Made by a program: the position numbers and the translations under genes | Notes under the pieces: model-generated | Database searches by the model: none | What the model saw: the letters and a program-made list of their open reading frames with translations, nothing else | What the model was told of the DNA's origin: nothing | Source of the DNA: Acidihalobacter prosperus | Lineage (GTDB): Bacteria; Pseudomonadota; Gammaproteobacteria; DSM-5130; Acidihalobacteraceae | Direction of reading: 5' to 3' | DNA: 64,000 nt | Assembly: GCF_000754095.2 (NCBI RefSeq) | Contig: NZ_JQSG02000006.1 | Location: 995,501-1,059,500, forward strand | In this document: in pieces, positions 36,484 through 45,340 of the stretch | Layout: every line of letters begins with the position of its first letter | How positions within the stretch are numbered: position 1 is the first letter of the stretch

Positions 36484-37485
36484 ATGGAGACGCTGCGTGA
36501 GGAGAGGCCAGTCGTGCGCAAGCCGGCGATGCCGTTGCCGGCAAGTTACGTGCGGTTCAGCCGTACGCCGGTCTTTGACGGTGGACACATGCCGCCGGGG
36601 CTGTGCGAATCACATCATACGACGCATGGCGTGTGGGTCGAGATCGTGATCGAGCGCGGCGCGCTGGAATATCGTTGGCTGGATGGTTCGGGCAGATGCT
36701 GGCAGCTTGTTGCCGGCGAGATCGGCGTGATTCCGGCGGGTCTGCCGCATCGCGTGACGCCGGCCAGCGAAGACACACGTTTTTATCTGCGGCTGTACCG
36801 CAAGGACGTCGCGCCCGCATCGCAAGCCGATCGCGATCCGCCGCGTCAAACCCTGGATCTGCGCCGGCTGCCGATGCGTCTGCGCGATCGCGCCTTGTCC
36901 GACGTGTTCGACGTGCTGCTGTCAGGGCAGGCGCTCACCGTCGTCGACGACCGTGACCTGCGCGCACTATTCGAGCGCTTCGTGCCGCCGCGACGGCTGG
37001 CTTTGTTATGGTTGATGCAGGCGGATTCACCGGCGCGAAGGGTGGTCAGCGTGTGTCGCCGCGAAGCCCGGCATGCGGCGCGCATCGGAGAGGTGCTGCA
37101 GGCCGATCATGCCCGTCTCGACGCATTGCTCGATGCCGCCACAGCGCGTGCGGAGTCGGGAGAGGGGGGCGGCGACGCCCTCGGCGATCTGATCTGGGGT
37201 CTGCGCCGGCATATGGCCTTCGAAGAACAGCGCCTGTTTCCGCTGTTCGTGGCAAGCGGCGGGACAGCGGCGCCGACGCGGGTGATGCGGGACGAGCATG
37301 TCGACATCGAGAAGCGCTTGGGGCGGCTGGCGGGCGCTCCTGCGGATGTCGAAACGCTGGCCGGATTGCGCGACCAGCTCGAACGACACAATTTCAAGGA
37401 AGAGGGCGTCCTGTACCCTCTCATCGATGCGAATCTGGATGGACACCATGCCGCCTTGGTCGAGGCCTTCAGCGTCGGCGATTGA
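36484..37485 (+). CDS. YeaR-like cupin + DUF2249 + hemerythrin fusion
   Basis: A 333-aa protein with three fused units. Residues about 15-105 match the DUF1971/YeaR-TehB-like cupin (LPASYVRFSRTPVFDGGHMP then GVIPAGLPHRVTP). About 112-195 look like DUF2249 (LDLRRLPMRLRDRALSDVFD then VVDDRDLRALFERF). About 200-330 are a hemerythrin HHE domain (ADHARLDALLD, HMAFEEQRLFPL, DEHVDIEKRL, HNFKEEGVLYPL). YeaR is induced by nitrate and NO in E. coli, and DUF2249 and HHE proteins cluster with denitrification genes. Starts at 36460, 36484 and GTG 36514 are possible; 36514 has the best ribosome site (GAGGAG). Confidence 0.75.
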   Translation: METLREERPVVRKPAMPLPASYVRFSRTPVFDGGHMPPGLCESHHTTHGVWVEIVIERGALEYRWLDGSGRCWQLVAGEIGVIPAGLPHRVTPASEDTRFYLRLYRKDVAPASQADRDPPRQTLDLRRLPMRLRDRALSDVFDVLLSGQALTVVDDRDLRALFERFVPPRRLALLWLMQADSPARRVVSVCRREARHAARIGEVLQADHARLDALLDAATARAESGEGGGDALGDLIWGLRRHMAFEEQRLFPLFVASGGTAAPTRVMRDEHVDIEKRLGRLAGAPADVETLAGLRDQLERHNFKEEGVLYPLIDANLDGHHAALVEAFSVGD

Positions 37486-37529
37486 TTCGGCATGCCGAGG
37501 CACCACTTCGCCTGTGTTTTCGCGCAACC

Positions 37530-37543
37530 TTGATCGACATCAA
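37530..37543. promoter_or_regulatory. Perfect FNR/DNR box
   Basis: TTGAT-CGAC-ATCAA is an exact match to the FNR/DNR consensus. It lies 44 bases after the fusion gene and 155 before a small membrane-protein gene, so the latter is its probable target. Confidence 0.7.
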
Positions 37544-37698
37544 TCGAGGGTGTGCCGGGGCGGGGCCGCCGGGGAACCGTGCGCTGGCGCTGGAGTCGCA
37601 TGGTAGACAGGCGCCGTTATTCGCCACGCATGTCGGGCAGGCTATGTATCCGGCGCCACCTGTAGGGGGCAACCACACACCTATCGGGAGGTCACAAT

Positions 37699-37920
37699 AT
37701 GACTGCAGCCCCGAACCACGGCCAGACGGAACACCCGACGGCATCGAGACAAGTTCGCGGTGCCGGCAACACGCAGGTTTTCGTGATCCTTGTCGCCGTC
37801 ATTGCGGCTATCGGCTATCTGACCAATGTGATCGATATGCCCGTGGCGCGGCACCTGGGAGAGTTGCGCGGTATCGGCAGTGCGATGCCGCTGCTCGGCG
37901 CGATCCTCGGTTACGTTTGA
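37699..37920 (+). CDS. Small membrane protein, unknown
   Basis: I do not recognise this 73-aa protein. A polar N-terminus of about 25 residues is followed by one clear transmembrane helix (VFVILVAVIAAIGYLTNVI) and a second short hydrophobic stretch (AMPLLGAILGYV). GGGAGGT lies 6 bases before the ATG, which makes expression likely. A perfect FNR/DNR box upstream ties it to low-oxygen or NO conditions. Confidence 0.7.
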   Translation: MTAAPNHGQTEHPTASRQVRGAGNTQVFVILVAVIAAIGYLTNVIDMPVARHLGELRGIGSAMPLLGAILGYV

Positions 37921-37992
37921 GTGCCAGTTTGCGGCGGCGGTGTGCTGCGGGGAGCCGTGGCGCACCGCTGGCCGTGCGTGCCTTCGGGCAGA

Positions 37993-40900
37993 TCAGCCCT
38001 GGCGCAGCAGACGTTCGAATGATTCGGGGGGCAGCGGCCTGGAAAACAGATAACCCTGGCCATAGTCGCAGCCGATCTCCCTCAACCGCCGGCACTGCGC
38101 TTCCGTTTCGACGCCTTCGGCGATGACCTCAAGCCCGAGTTTGTGCGCCATGATGACGATGGCTTCCGACAAGGCGAGATCGTTGGGCTCGGTTTCGAGG
38201 TTGCTGATGAACGATTGGTCGATCTTCAGGTAGTCGATATCGAAGCGCTTGAGATAGGACAGCGCCGAATAGCCCGTCCCGAAATCGTCGATGGCGACCT
38301 GGATGCCGGCATCGCGGAAGCCGAGCAGCCTGTCGATGACTTCCGGATGGGCGTTGAGCAGCAGACCTTCGGTGATTTCGATGCTGATGGCGCTCTCGGC
38401 GACGCCGAGCTTGCGCAGATGGTTCAGCCAGTCGTCGATAATCAGGTTTTCGCTCTGGAACTGCAGCGGCGACATGTTGACCGAAATCTGCAGCTTTCGA
38501 TGCGCATCCTGCGTCCAGCGCTGCGCCCAGCGCGCGGATTCACGGAACACCCAGTCGCCAATCTCGATGATCAGGCCGGTCTCCTCGGCCAGTGGGATGA
38601 ATTCGTCGGGGCGAATCATGCCCCTTTCGGGGTGCCGCCAGCGGAGCAGGGCCTCGGCCTTGACCACGCGCCTGTCGGCCAGAGAAATGATGGGCTGGAA
38701 GTGCAGTTCGAGCTGCATCTCGGACAACGCGCCGCGCAGGTCGTTGATCAGCCGCAGGCGATGCTGGGCCGATTCCTGCAGCGCCTGGGTGAAATAGCTC
38801 AGGCGATTGCGGCCCGCGCTCTTGGCCGCGTACATGGCCTGGTCGGCGTTGCGCAGCAGCTGCTCGAGATCGGTCGAATCCTCGGGGTAGAGCGTGATGC
38901 CGATACTCGCGGTGACGTAGGCGGAGTCCCGGCCGAAGGTAAAGGGCACGGACAGGGCTGCGAGTATGTGCTGGGCGATGCGTTCGGCATCGCGGGTCTC
39001 TGCGATATGACCGAGAATGACGGTGAATTCGTCGCCGCCCAGACGTGCGACGGTATCGGATTCGCGTACGCATGCGCTGATGCGCTCGGCTGCCTCGATG
39101 AGCAACAGATCCCCGACCGGGTGCCCGAGCGTGTCGTTGACCTCCTTGAACCGATCGAGATCGATGAACAGCAACGCGAGTTTGGAGCGTTCTCGATGGG
39201 CGTTGCGAATCTCCTGTTCGAGGCGGTCGTGCAGCATGTAGCGGTTGGGCAATTCCGTGAGGAAATCGAAGTTGGCCTGGCGCCAGATCAATTCGTCTGA
39301 ACGCACCTTGTCGCTGATGTCGGAGCCTAGGGCGACGTAGCGCAGTACTTCGCCGCTGTCCGCGCGTACCGTATTGATGGTCAGCCAGGCAGGAAAGATT
39401 TCGCCGTTCTTGCGGCGATTCCAGATTTCGCCTTGCCACATGCCCTCGCTCGCGATGGCCTGCCACATCAGCCGGTAGAATTCGTCGTCGTGCCGGCCGG
39501 AGCGCAGGATTCTCGGGTTCTGGCCGTGGATGTCCGCGAGTTCGTAACCGGTGATTTCGGTGAAGGCGGGGTTGATGGCGACGATGCGGTTGTCCCCATC
39601 CGTGACCAGCATGGCCTCGCTGCTGCTCCGGTAGATCAGCGATGCGAGATGCCGTTCCTCCTCGGCGCGCCGGCGATCGATGGCGATGCCCATCAGGTTG
39701 GCGGCGCTCTCGATGACGGCGATCTCGTGCATGCCGGGCGCGCACGGGCGCTGATGGTAGATCGCGAAGGTGCCGAGCACTTCGCCGCCTGCCGAGCGAA
39801 TGGGTTCCGACCAGCAGGCGGCAAGCCCCGCACGCGCGGCAATCTGCCTGAAATCGCCGTTCCAGTTCGGGTGCGTGGCGATGTCTTCGGCCACGACGCG
39901 CACACCGCTATAGGCGGCGGCGCCGCAGGAGCCGATGCCGGGGCCTATGCGCAGGCCGTTGACCGCCTCGTTGTAGAACGCAGGCAGGCTGGGCGCGGCC
40001 CCGGTCTGCAGGGTTTCGCCGTCATCGTCAAGCAGCAGGATCGAACACTTCATGCCAGGGTTGCCGGCCTCGACGTCGCGGATCAGCGCCTCCATCAGTT
40101 CGTTCAAAGACACGCCCTTGGCGACGCGTTCGAGTGCCTGCTCGCGGATCCGGTCGCGTGCCTCGGCTTGCTTGCGGGGAGTGATGTTTTCAATCAGCGA
40201 CACGACATAGGCGAGGCTGCCATCGTCGTTACGCACCGCGCGTGCGGCAAGATGGGTGTGGACGATGCCGCCGTCCTTGCGCAGGTAGCGCTTTTCCATG
40301 GTGTATTCGTCGATCTCGCCATGTTGCAGGCGGGCGAACAGGGATTCGTTTTGCTGGAGATCCTCCGGATGTGTGAGGGATGCCCACGTCCGGCCGGACA
40401 ATTCCTCGCGGCTATAGCCGAGTATGTTGCACAGCGCGTCATTGACTTCCAGCCAGCCACGGTCCGGCAATGTGGCCGCCATGCCGACCATGGAGCGTTC
40501 GAAATAGGCGCGGAAGTGGCGTTCGCTGCTTTTGAGTGCTTCGACTGCCGACTCGTGCTGCGCCACGCGGTCGAAATTGTCCAGCGCAAAACTGATGTCG
40601 CGAGCCATTTCGTCGAAAAGGGCAACGGCTTCGTCGTCGAAAAAATCCTCGTCGGTGTGGTAGACAACGAGTTCGGCGAAGGCGGCGCCGCCTCGCGGGA
40701 TCGGGAATGACCCACTGCTGTTCCAGCCGAAGCGGATGCCCTGTTCGTGCCAGGGCTTGGTTGTGGGATGGGTGGTGAAATGATTGACGATGACGGGGCG
40801 ACCTTCCCTGAAGGCCGTCGCGGAGGGACCTTGTCCCTCCGCTTCCTGATCGCTGATTGCGATCTTGATGTGTTGCAGGTACTCGATGCCGTGCCCATGG

Positions 40901-41217
40901 CGTTGCACGGGTACCAGTCGACCGGTCACCGGGTCACCTACGCCGATCCAGGCCATACGGGCGCCACCGAACTCGACCGCGACACGACAGACGAGCGGGA
41001 ATAGTTCGGCCTCCTCGCTCATGCGCACGATGGCCTGGTTGATCTCGCTGAGTGCCTTGTAGACCTGGGTCAGGCGCCGTATGCGTGCGGGCGATGCGGT
41101 TTCGTCCAGCGATATGGCCGTGTCGTCGCTCACCTGGGGCCCCTGAGAGTCGTTGGTAACACCAATGGTTATTTTAGTGATACCCGCCCAGTTTGATGGT
41201 TTTGGAGCGAAGTGCAA
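37993..41217 (-). CDS. GAF-PAS-GAF-PAS-GGDEF-EAL signalling protein
   Basis: A soluble multi-sensor enzyme of c-di-GMP metabolism (up to 1074 aa). Domains in order: GAF (about 50-220), PAS (230-355), GAF (370-525), PAS (530-650), GGDEF (655-815) and EAL (825-1070). The cyclase motif is intact (RLGGDEF) with an RESD inhibitory site just before it. The phosphodiesterase motifs EALLRWRHP, DDFGTGYSAL and EGVETE are also intact, so the protein could act either way. The ATG at 41217 gives the longest form; a GTG at 41133 preceded by AGGGG is an equally good start. Confidence 0.9.
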   Translation of the reverse strand: MHFAPKPSNWAGITKITIGVTNDSQGPQVSDDTAISLDETASPARIRRLTQVYKALSEINQAIVRMSEEAELFPLVCRVAVEFGGARMAWIGVGDPVTGRLVPVQRHGHGIEYLQHIKIAISDQEAEGQGPSATAFREGRPVIVNHFTTHPTTKPWHEQGIRFGWNSSGSFPIPRGGAAFAELVVYHTDEDFFDDEAVALFDEMARDISFALDNFDRVAQHESAVEALKSSERHFRAYFERSMVGMAATLPDRGWLEVNDALCNILGYSREELSGRTWASLTHPEDLQQNESLFARLQHGEIDEYTMEKRYLRKDGGIVHTHLAARAVRNDDGSLAYVVSLIENITPRKQAEARDRIREQALERVAKGVSLNELMEALIRDVEAGNPGMKCSILLLDDDGETLQTGAAPSLPAFYNEAVNGLRIGPGIGSCGAAAYSGVRVVAEDIATHPNWNGDFRQIAARAGLAACWSEPIRSAGGEVLGTFAIYHQRPCAPGMHEIAVIESAANLMGIAIDRRRAEEERHLASLIYRSSSEAMLVTDGDNRIVAINPAFTEITGYELADIHGQNPRILRSGRHDDEFYRLMWQAIASEGMWQGEIWNRRKNGEIFPAWLTINTVRADSGEVLRYVALGSDISDKVRSDELIWRQANFDFLTELPNRYMLHDRLEQEIRNAHRERSKLALLFIDLDRFKEVNDTLGHPVGDLLLIEAAERISACVRESDTVARLGGDEFTVILGHIAETRDAERIAQHILAALSVPFTFGRDSAYVTASIGITLYPEDSTDLEQLLRNADQAMYAAKSAGRNRLSYFTQALQESAQHRLRLINDLRGALSEMQLELHFQPIISLADRRVVKAEALLRWRHPERGMIRPDEFIPLAEETGLIIEIGDWVFRESARWAQRWTQDAHRKLQISVNMSPLQFQSENLIIDDWLNHLRKLGVAESAISIEITEGLLLNAHPEVIDRLLGFRDAGIQVAIDDFGTGYSALSYLKRFDIDYLKIDQSFISNLETEPNDLALSEAIVIMAHKLGLEVIAEGVETEAQCRRLREIGCDYGQGYLFSRPLPPESFERLLRQG

Positions 41218-41372
41218 GGGCCGTGAGGCGGTCTACATCCGGGTGACGCAGCTCGGGTGGCGTCCGATGCGGGGTTGTGGGGGCGCTCGTCGTAGCGCGA
41301 CGGCGTCACTACGCCGATGCAGGGGACTCTGGCGTCCGTACCGCCTTCAGCCGTAGGCGTGTGGCTGGCGGT

Positions 41373-41732
41373 TCAGTGGCGTCGCCTGGTTTCCGGGCAG
41401 AAGATATCGCGTATGTGCTGGATCAGTTCCAGAGTGTGGTTGTGGCCGATGCGATAGAAATGCCGGTTTCCGCGGCGCCGGCGCGTCACCAGGCCGCCGC
41501 TCAGCAGGATGCCGAGATGCTGCGAGATGTTGGTCGGCGTGGTGCCGACGCGATCGAGCAGCTCCTTGACGCTGAATTCCTCGTCGCCCAGTGCGCATAT
41601 CAATTTCAGACGCATGGGATGTGCCATCGACTTGAGTATGCGGGCGGCCTGTTCCAGATCTTCGGGGCTATCGGCGAGCAGTGGTGTTCGCGGTAGCGCG
41701 TGACGGGCCATCATGGATATAGCTTGAGACAT
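41373..41732 (-). CDS. ArsR-family repressor with SqrR/BigR-type cysteines
   Basis: A 119-aa winged-helix repressor (TPTNISQHLGILLSGGLVTRR is the recognition region, split here as TPTNISQHLG and GGLVTRRRRG). It has only two cysteines: one in RLKLICAL (helix 2) and one in RDIFCPE (last helix). That pair and spacing match the persulfide-sensing SqrR/BigR group rather than metal-sensing ArsR. The ATG at 41732 follows AGGAAGGA. It diverges from a small membrane-protein gene, which may be its target. Confidence 0.82.
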   Translation of the reverse strand: MSQAISMMARHALPRTPLLADSPEDLEQAARILKSMAHPMRLKLICALGDEEFSVKELLDRVGTTPTNISQHLGILLSGGLVTRRRRGNRHFYRIGHNHTLELIQHIRDIFCPETRRRH

Positions 41733-41894
41733 GGCATCCTTCCTGTGCCGGTCCGGCCTCTCGCCGTCGTCACCACCGCAACGGGCTGCCGGACTTATAT
41801 GAACAAGTATTTTCGTGCGTAAAAGTATCACATTGCGCCGTCGGCTTGCGCGTCGAATTCTCATGCTACCAAAGAAGGATTGAATGCGAGGACA

Positions 41895-41908
41895 TTGATC
41901 TGCGTCAA
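41895..41908. promoter_or_regulatory. FNR/DNR-like box upstream of arsR-type gene
   Basis: TTGAT-CTGC-GTCAA has one mismatch to the consensus. A TAGCAT hexamer on the minus strand (41863-41868) would place the box near -44 relative to a leftward start, close to class II geometry. Confidence 0.45.
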
Positions 41909-42031
41909 TATTAAACCATGATTTTTATGTGTGAATAAACACCGAATATCCATGGGCGCTGGCCAAACGTGGCACTGCGGCGCCCCTGTGATTGACCCCA
42001 AGGGGGGGTATGTAATTATTTGATTTGTAGA

Positions 42032-42037
42032 TATAAT
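42032..42037 (+). promoter_or_regulatory. Candidate -10 box (TATAAT)
   Basis: A perfect TATAAT lies about 100 bases before the small gene at 42136 in locally AT-rich sequence. No good -35 is present, so an activator or repressor-controlled promoter is possible. A CCCCAAGGGG palindrome sits just upstream near 41997. Confidence 0.4.
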
Positions 42038-42135
42038 TTTGTCTTTGGATGGGCTTTTCGGCGCGTGTGGGGTCAGCACTGATGGATGTTCGGAAGACGC
42101 AATGTTGAACGAATCGATCCAGAGGAGAGCTGTAG

Positions 42136-42354
42136 ATGAATATACCCGCGCACAGTCACGCGCTGCCACACCTGCATATCCCCGCACTGCACTTCATCAT
42201 CCCGCACACGATCGATCTGCCCGCTTGGTGGTGGATGGGCGCCGACATTCTTGTGCCCTGGACCTGTTTTCTGGTGGCGTTGTTTTGGTTTTACCGACAT
42301 AGCCGCAGGGAAGAAGAGGCGAGGATCAGGCGGATCGAGGACGACCTGAGTTGA
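42136..42354 (+). CDS. Small single-helix membrane protein, unknown
   Basis: I do not recognise this 72-aa protein. It has a His/Pro-rich N-terminus (HSHALPHLHIPALHFIIPH), one transmembrane helix (about residues 36-54, ADILVPWTCFLVALFWFY) and a charged C-terminus (RHSRREEEARIRRIEDD). GAGGAGAG lies 8 bases before the ATG. It diverges from the two-cysteine ArsR regulator, so sulfide or redox control is possible. Confidence 0.65.
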   Translation: MNIPAHSHALPHLHIPALHFIIPHTIDLPAWWWMGADILVPWTCFLVALFWFYRHSRREEEARIRRIEDDLS

Positions 42355-42468
42355 TCCACCGGCCTGGTCCGCCGGGCGCGGCGGGCCAGGCCGGCGGCGC
42401 AATCCCGTGAGAGCCAGTCAACTGCTCAGGCGCGGCCGCCTGTTGCCCGCGAGTCCGTGATGTTCCAG

Positions 42469-42681
42469 GGGCCTGTTCACACGATGCGGTGGGGCGCTGT
42501 TGTGACTGAAAAATCGCCAATCAAGGCGCGAGTAGCGCGGTTTGGTGATTCCAAATCAGCGACGAGCAACACAGAGTGGCGGTTTTCCAGTCGCAACCCG
42601 CAGGGCCGGGCCGCTTTTTGCGTCTCGCGAGCCACGAAAACCGGCTCCGGCAGCACCCCACCGCATCGTGTGAACAGGCCC
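42469..42681. mobile_element. MITE-like element, 31-bp terminal inverted repeats
   Basis: A 213-bp non-coding element bounded by inverted repeats of 31 bp that agree at 30 positions (outer ends GGGCCTGTTCACACGATGCG). The inside has no convincing gene. It starts GGGCC and ends GGCCC. No clear target duplication is seen. Its right end supplies the last base of the TAG stop of the ABC-2 permease gene. A transposase that could act on these ends is not in the window. Confidence 0.8.
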
Positions 42682-43484
42682 TAGTTGACGCTTTCCGCAT
42701 GGTAACGGGCCAGCAGACCGCTACGCACCGCATGCCGGTAAACATGCAGGAAATAGGCGATCGCGATTGCGATATAGCCCAGCGTCAGCGCCAGACTGCC
42801 CATCAGGGCGGCAAGCGGGAAGTGCTGGCCGGCCGACAGCGCGCGTATGCCATCGAAGACGTACGACGGCGGCAGGGTGCGCCCGATGAACTGCATCCAT
42901 TCCGGCAGCGTGCTCAGCGGATAGAAAACGCCCGCGAAGGGCGAGATCACGGCCGGTATCGGCCAGATCAGCCATTCGGTGGCGGGGCCCAGCCGCATGA
43001 CCAAAGCGCTGCAGAAGATGCCGAGCGCGATGCCGAACAGAAACAGGATGAGCAGAAAGGGAATCAGCAACAGGCCGTAGGTCAGGAACGACAGGCCGAA
43101 GATCGCGCTGGCCATGAGCATCATCAGCATCAGTCCAAGGGCGCTGGTGGCGATGCTGGTCAGCACCAGCCCGCCGACGTATTCGGGAATGCTCAGCGGC
43201 GAGGTGAACAGATTGAGGAAGTTGCGCGCCCAGACGTCTTCGAAAAAGGCCGAGGTCATGCCGATCATGACCCGGATGAAGAAATCCCACAGCAGCACGG
43301 CACCCAGCAGACGCGGCACGAAGTCCAGCCCACTGTCCGTGACGTGGTTGAGATAGCGGGTGAAGAAGCCCCAGAGCACCATGTCCACGCCGACCCAGAT
43401 GAAAATCGGCAGGATGCGCGCGGGGCTGCCGCGCATGATGTAGAACTGGCGCAGGGCGATGGCGGCGATGCGTTGCGGACTCAT
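42681..43484 (-). CDS. ABC-2 type exporter permease
   Basis: Six-helix permease of an ABC-2 exporter (267 aa), similar in build to NodJ/DrrB-type proteins. Hydrophobic segments include ILPIFIWVGVDMVLWGFF, LLIPFLLILFLFGIALGIF and WPIPAVISPFAGVFYPLS, the last being the typical ABC-2 signature region. It overlaps the ATPase gene by 4 bases. The stop codon uses the first base of the adjoining MITE-like element, so the original C-terminus may have been altered by insertion. Cargo unknown. Confidence 0.85.
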   Translation of the reverse strand: MSPQRIAAIALRQFYIMRGSPARILPIFIWVGVDMVLWGFFTRYLNHVTDSGLDFVPRLLGAVLLWDFFIRVMIGMTSAFFEDVWARNFLNLFTSPLSIPEYVGGLVLTSIATSALGLMLMMLMASAIFGLSFLTYGLLLIPFLLILFLFGIALGIFCSALVMRLGPATEWLIWPIPAVISPFAGVFYPLSTLPEWMQFIGRTLPPSYVFDGIRALSAGQHFPLAALMGSLALTLGYIAIAIAYFLHVYRHAVRSGLLARYHAESVN

Positions 43485-44308
43485 GAGCCAGCCCCGTAGG
43501 CCAGGGGTTCTCGGGCGATGTGGATGAACAGGTCTTCGAGGGTCTCGCGTCCATGCGCGCGCGGCAAGGCCCGCGGATCGCCTTCGAGCAGGATGCGTCC
43601 TCGCGACAGAAACAGCACGCGGTCGCAGACCTCGGCCACTTCGGACATGTTGTGAGAGGTCCACAGGACGCCGCAGTGGCGGCGTCCCGCATACGCGCGC
43701 AGGCGCGCCCGGATGTCGTGGGCACTGGCGGGGTCCAGCGAAGCGGTCGGCTCGTCGAGCAGGAGCAGCGGCGGCTCGTTGAGCATGGCCTTGGCGAGTG
43801 CGACGCGCGTCTGTTCGCCGGAGGAGAGCACGCCGCATTTGCGGTTGCGATAGGGCATGAGATCGAATTCGTCCAGCAGCGTTTCGATCCGGGCGCCTAG
43901 GCCGCGCACGCCGTAGAGCATGCCGAATATTTTCAGGTTCTCGTAAACCGTCATGTTGCCCGGCATGGGCGCGTAGATGGCGGCGAAATTGGTGAGGGAC
44001 AGGGCTTCTCGGCGGCGAGCGAGGAGATCGATGCCCTCGATCTGGATGCGACCGTCGCTGGGTTCGAGAATGCCGAGGAGCATATTGATGGTGGTGGTCT
44101 TGCCGGCGCCATTGGGGCCGAGAAGCCCCACGATTTCGTCATGCCGGACCTCAAGTCCGATGCCGGCTACGGCCACCAGATCGCCATACTGCTTGCGTAG
44201 CGCGTGGACGGCAAGCGCGGGTGGTCGAGCGTCGGTTTCGGCGGGTCGGTTCAAAAGACGGGATTTCCTGTGCGGTGGTGCCAAGTGGCGCACGCGTCGA
44301 TCAAGCAT
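43481..44308 (-). CDS. ABC-2 exporter ATPase
   Basis: ATP-binding subunit partnering the permease (about 275 aa). Walker A is GPNGAGKTT, the signature is LSSGEQTRVALAKAM, Walker B is LLLLDEPTASLD and the switch histidine is in LWTSHNMSE. IYAPMPGNMTVYENLKIFG is the usual ABC-2 Q-loop region. Start is uncertain: ATG 44308 is used, but the first 30 residues are poorly conserved in character and the true start may be nearer the ABC core. Confidence 0.88.
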   Translation of the reverse strand: MLDRRVRHLAPPHRKSRLLNRPAETDARPPALAVHALRKQYGDLVAVAGIGLEVRHDEIVGLLGPNGAGKTTTINMLLGILEPSDGRIQIEGIDLLARRREALSLTNFAAIYAPMPGNMTVYENLKIFGMLYGVRGLGARIETLLDEFDLMPYRNRKCGVLSSGEQTRVALAKAMLNEPPLLLLDEPTASLDPASAHDIRARLRAYAGRRHCGVLWTSHNMSEVAEVCDRVLFLSRGRILLEGDPRALPRAHGRETLEDLFIHIAREPLAYGAGS

Positions 44309-44351
44309 GCCATGAAACAGGTGGGGCGGGAACGTCGGACGGAGCGTTCGG

Positions 44352-45218
44352 TCAGCGATGCCAGTGGGGTTGTTGTATCGGCTCCGCCGCGGCCTCGGCC
44401 AGACCATCCGGCAGCGCGATCGCATGCAGGCCTTGTGCGGCCAGCTGTTCCAGCAGAAGAGGGAGCGCCTCGAGCACCACGGGTGCGCCGCCGATACGGC
44501 CGTCGCTGTCGTGCAGGAGCAGGATATCGCCTACTGCGAGATTGCGAGTCAGCCGCCGCACGATCCGGCGAGGGTCGCGCAGCAGTCGATCGTAGCCGCG
44601 GCGGGTCCAGGCAACATGGGTCAGATCAAGGCGACGCAGCGCCTCGGCGAGCAACGGACTGCGAAAACCCATGGGCGCACGGAAATAACGCGGTGCGCGG
44701 CCGCCGATATCGCTCAGCGCCTGCTGCGCGGCCAGGATGTCGGCGAGCAGCGCGGCGGCGCCAAAGCCCGCAAATCCTGCCGCGTGGCGATGGCTATGGT
44801 TTTCGATAGTATGCCCGCGCCGCAGGATTTCATGGATCAACTCGGGATGGCGCAAGGCCCGCTCGCCCACGCAGAAGAAGCTGGCCCTGGCGCCATAGCG
44901 GTCGAGGATATCGAGCACGTGAGGGGTGACGGCAGGATCCGGTCCGTCATCGAAGGTCAGCGCCACCGCGCCGGTGGCTGCAGCTTCGGCCGGCAGCTGT
45001 GCCACGTTGGGACCCAGCAAACGGCAGCGCGGGCACAGCACCAGGCCGATCATCGCCAGCAGATTCAGGATCAGGACGATGCCACCCTCCCGCCAGCTCA
45101 GGAGGCCCAGTGCAACGGCACCCCAGTTTGCGCTCTGGAGGGCGAGGAAGATGCGATGTGCCGCGACCAGATGCTGGAGAGGGCGGCTGGCGGGCAAGGG
45201 GATGATCGGGCTGCTCAT
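44352..45218 (-). CDS. Polysaccharide deacetylase, NodB domain
   Basis: A 288-aa carbohydrate esterase family 4 protein. A hydrophobic N-terminal stretch (WREGGIVLILNLLAMIGLVL) suggests membrane anchoring with the catalytic domain outside. The NodB domain begins ALTFDDGPDP (catalytic Asp and metal Asp) and has ENHSHRHA with the HxxxH metal site, RAPMGFRSP and ILLLHD. It may act on cell-surface or exported glycans; the adjoining ABC-2 exporter would fit, but the genes are not tightly linked (43 bases). Confidence 0.85.
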   Translation of the reverse strand: MSSPIIPLPASRPLQHLVAAHRIFLALQSANWGAVALGLLSWREGGIVLILNLLAMIGLVLCPRCRLLGPNVAQLPAEAAATGAVALTFDDGPDPAVTPHVLDILDRYGARASFFCVGERALRHPELIHEILRRGHTIENHSHRHAAGFAGFGAAALLADILAAQQALSDIGGRAPRYFRAPMGFRSPLLAEALRRLDLTHVAWTRRGYDRLLRDPRRIVRRLTRNLAVGDILLLHDSDGRIGGAPVVLEALPLLLEQLAAQGLHAIALPDGLAEAAAEPIQQPHWHR

Positions 45219-45340
45219 GTCGTCGTCTTGAGAGGGTGCGCTTGGATGTTGCCCGTGTGCGGCGCGGCTGTCGAGTGCGGAACCGGCGTCGCATGGCGCC
45301 GTTTCGGTTACCATCGGCACGGGTAGCCCGGAGATGCGCG

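Noticed and set aside
42457-42684. Short open frames inside the inverted-repeat element
   Set aside because: They are produced by the repeat itself, read in either orientation, and show no domain or ribosome site.
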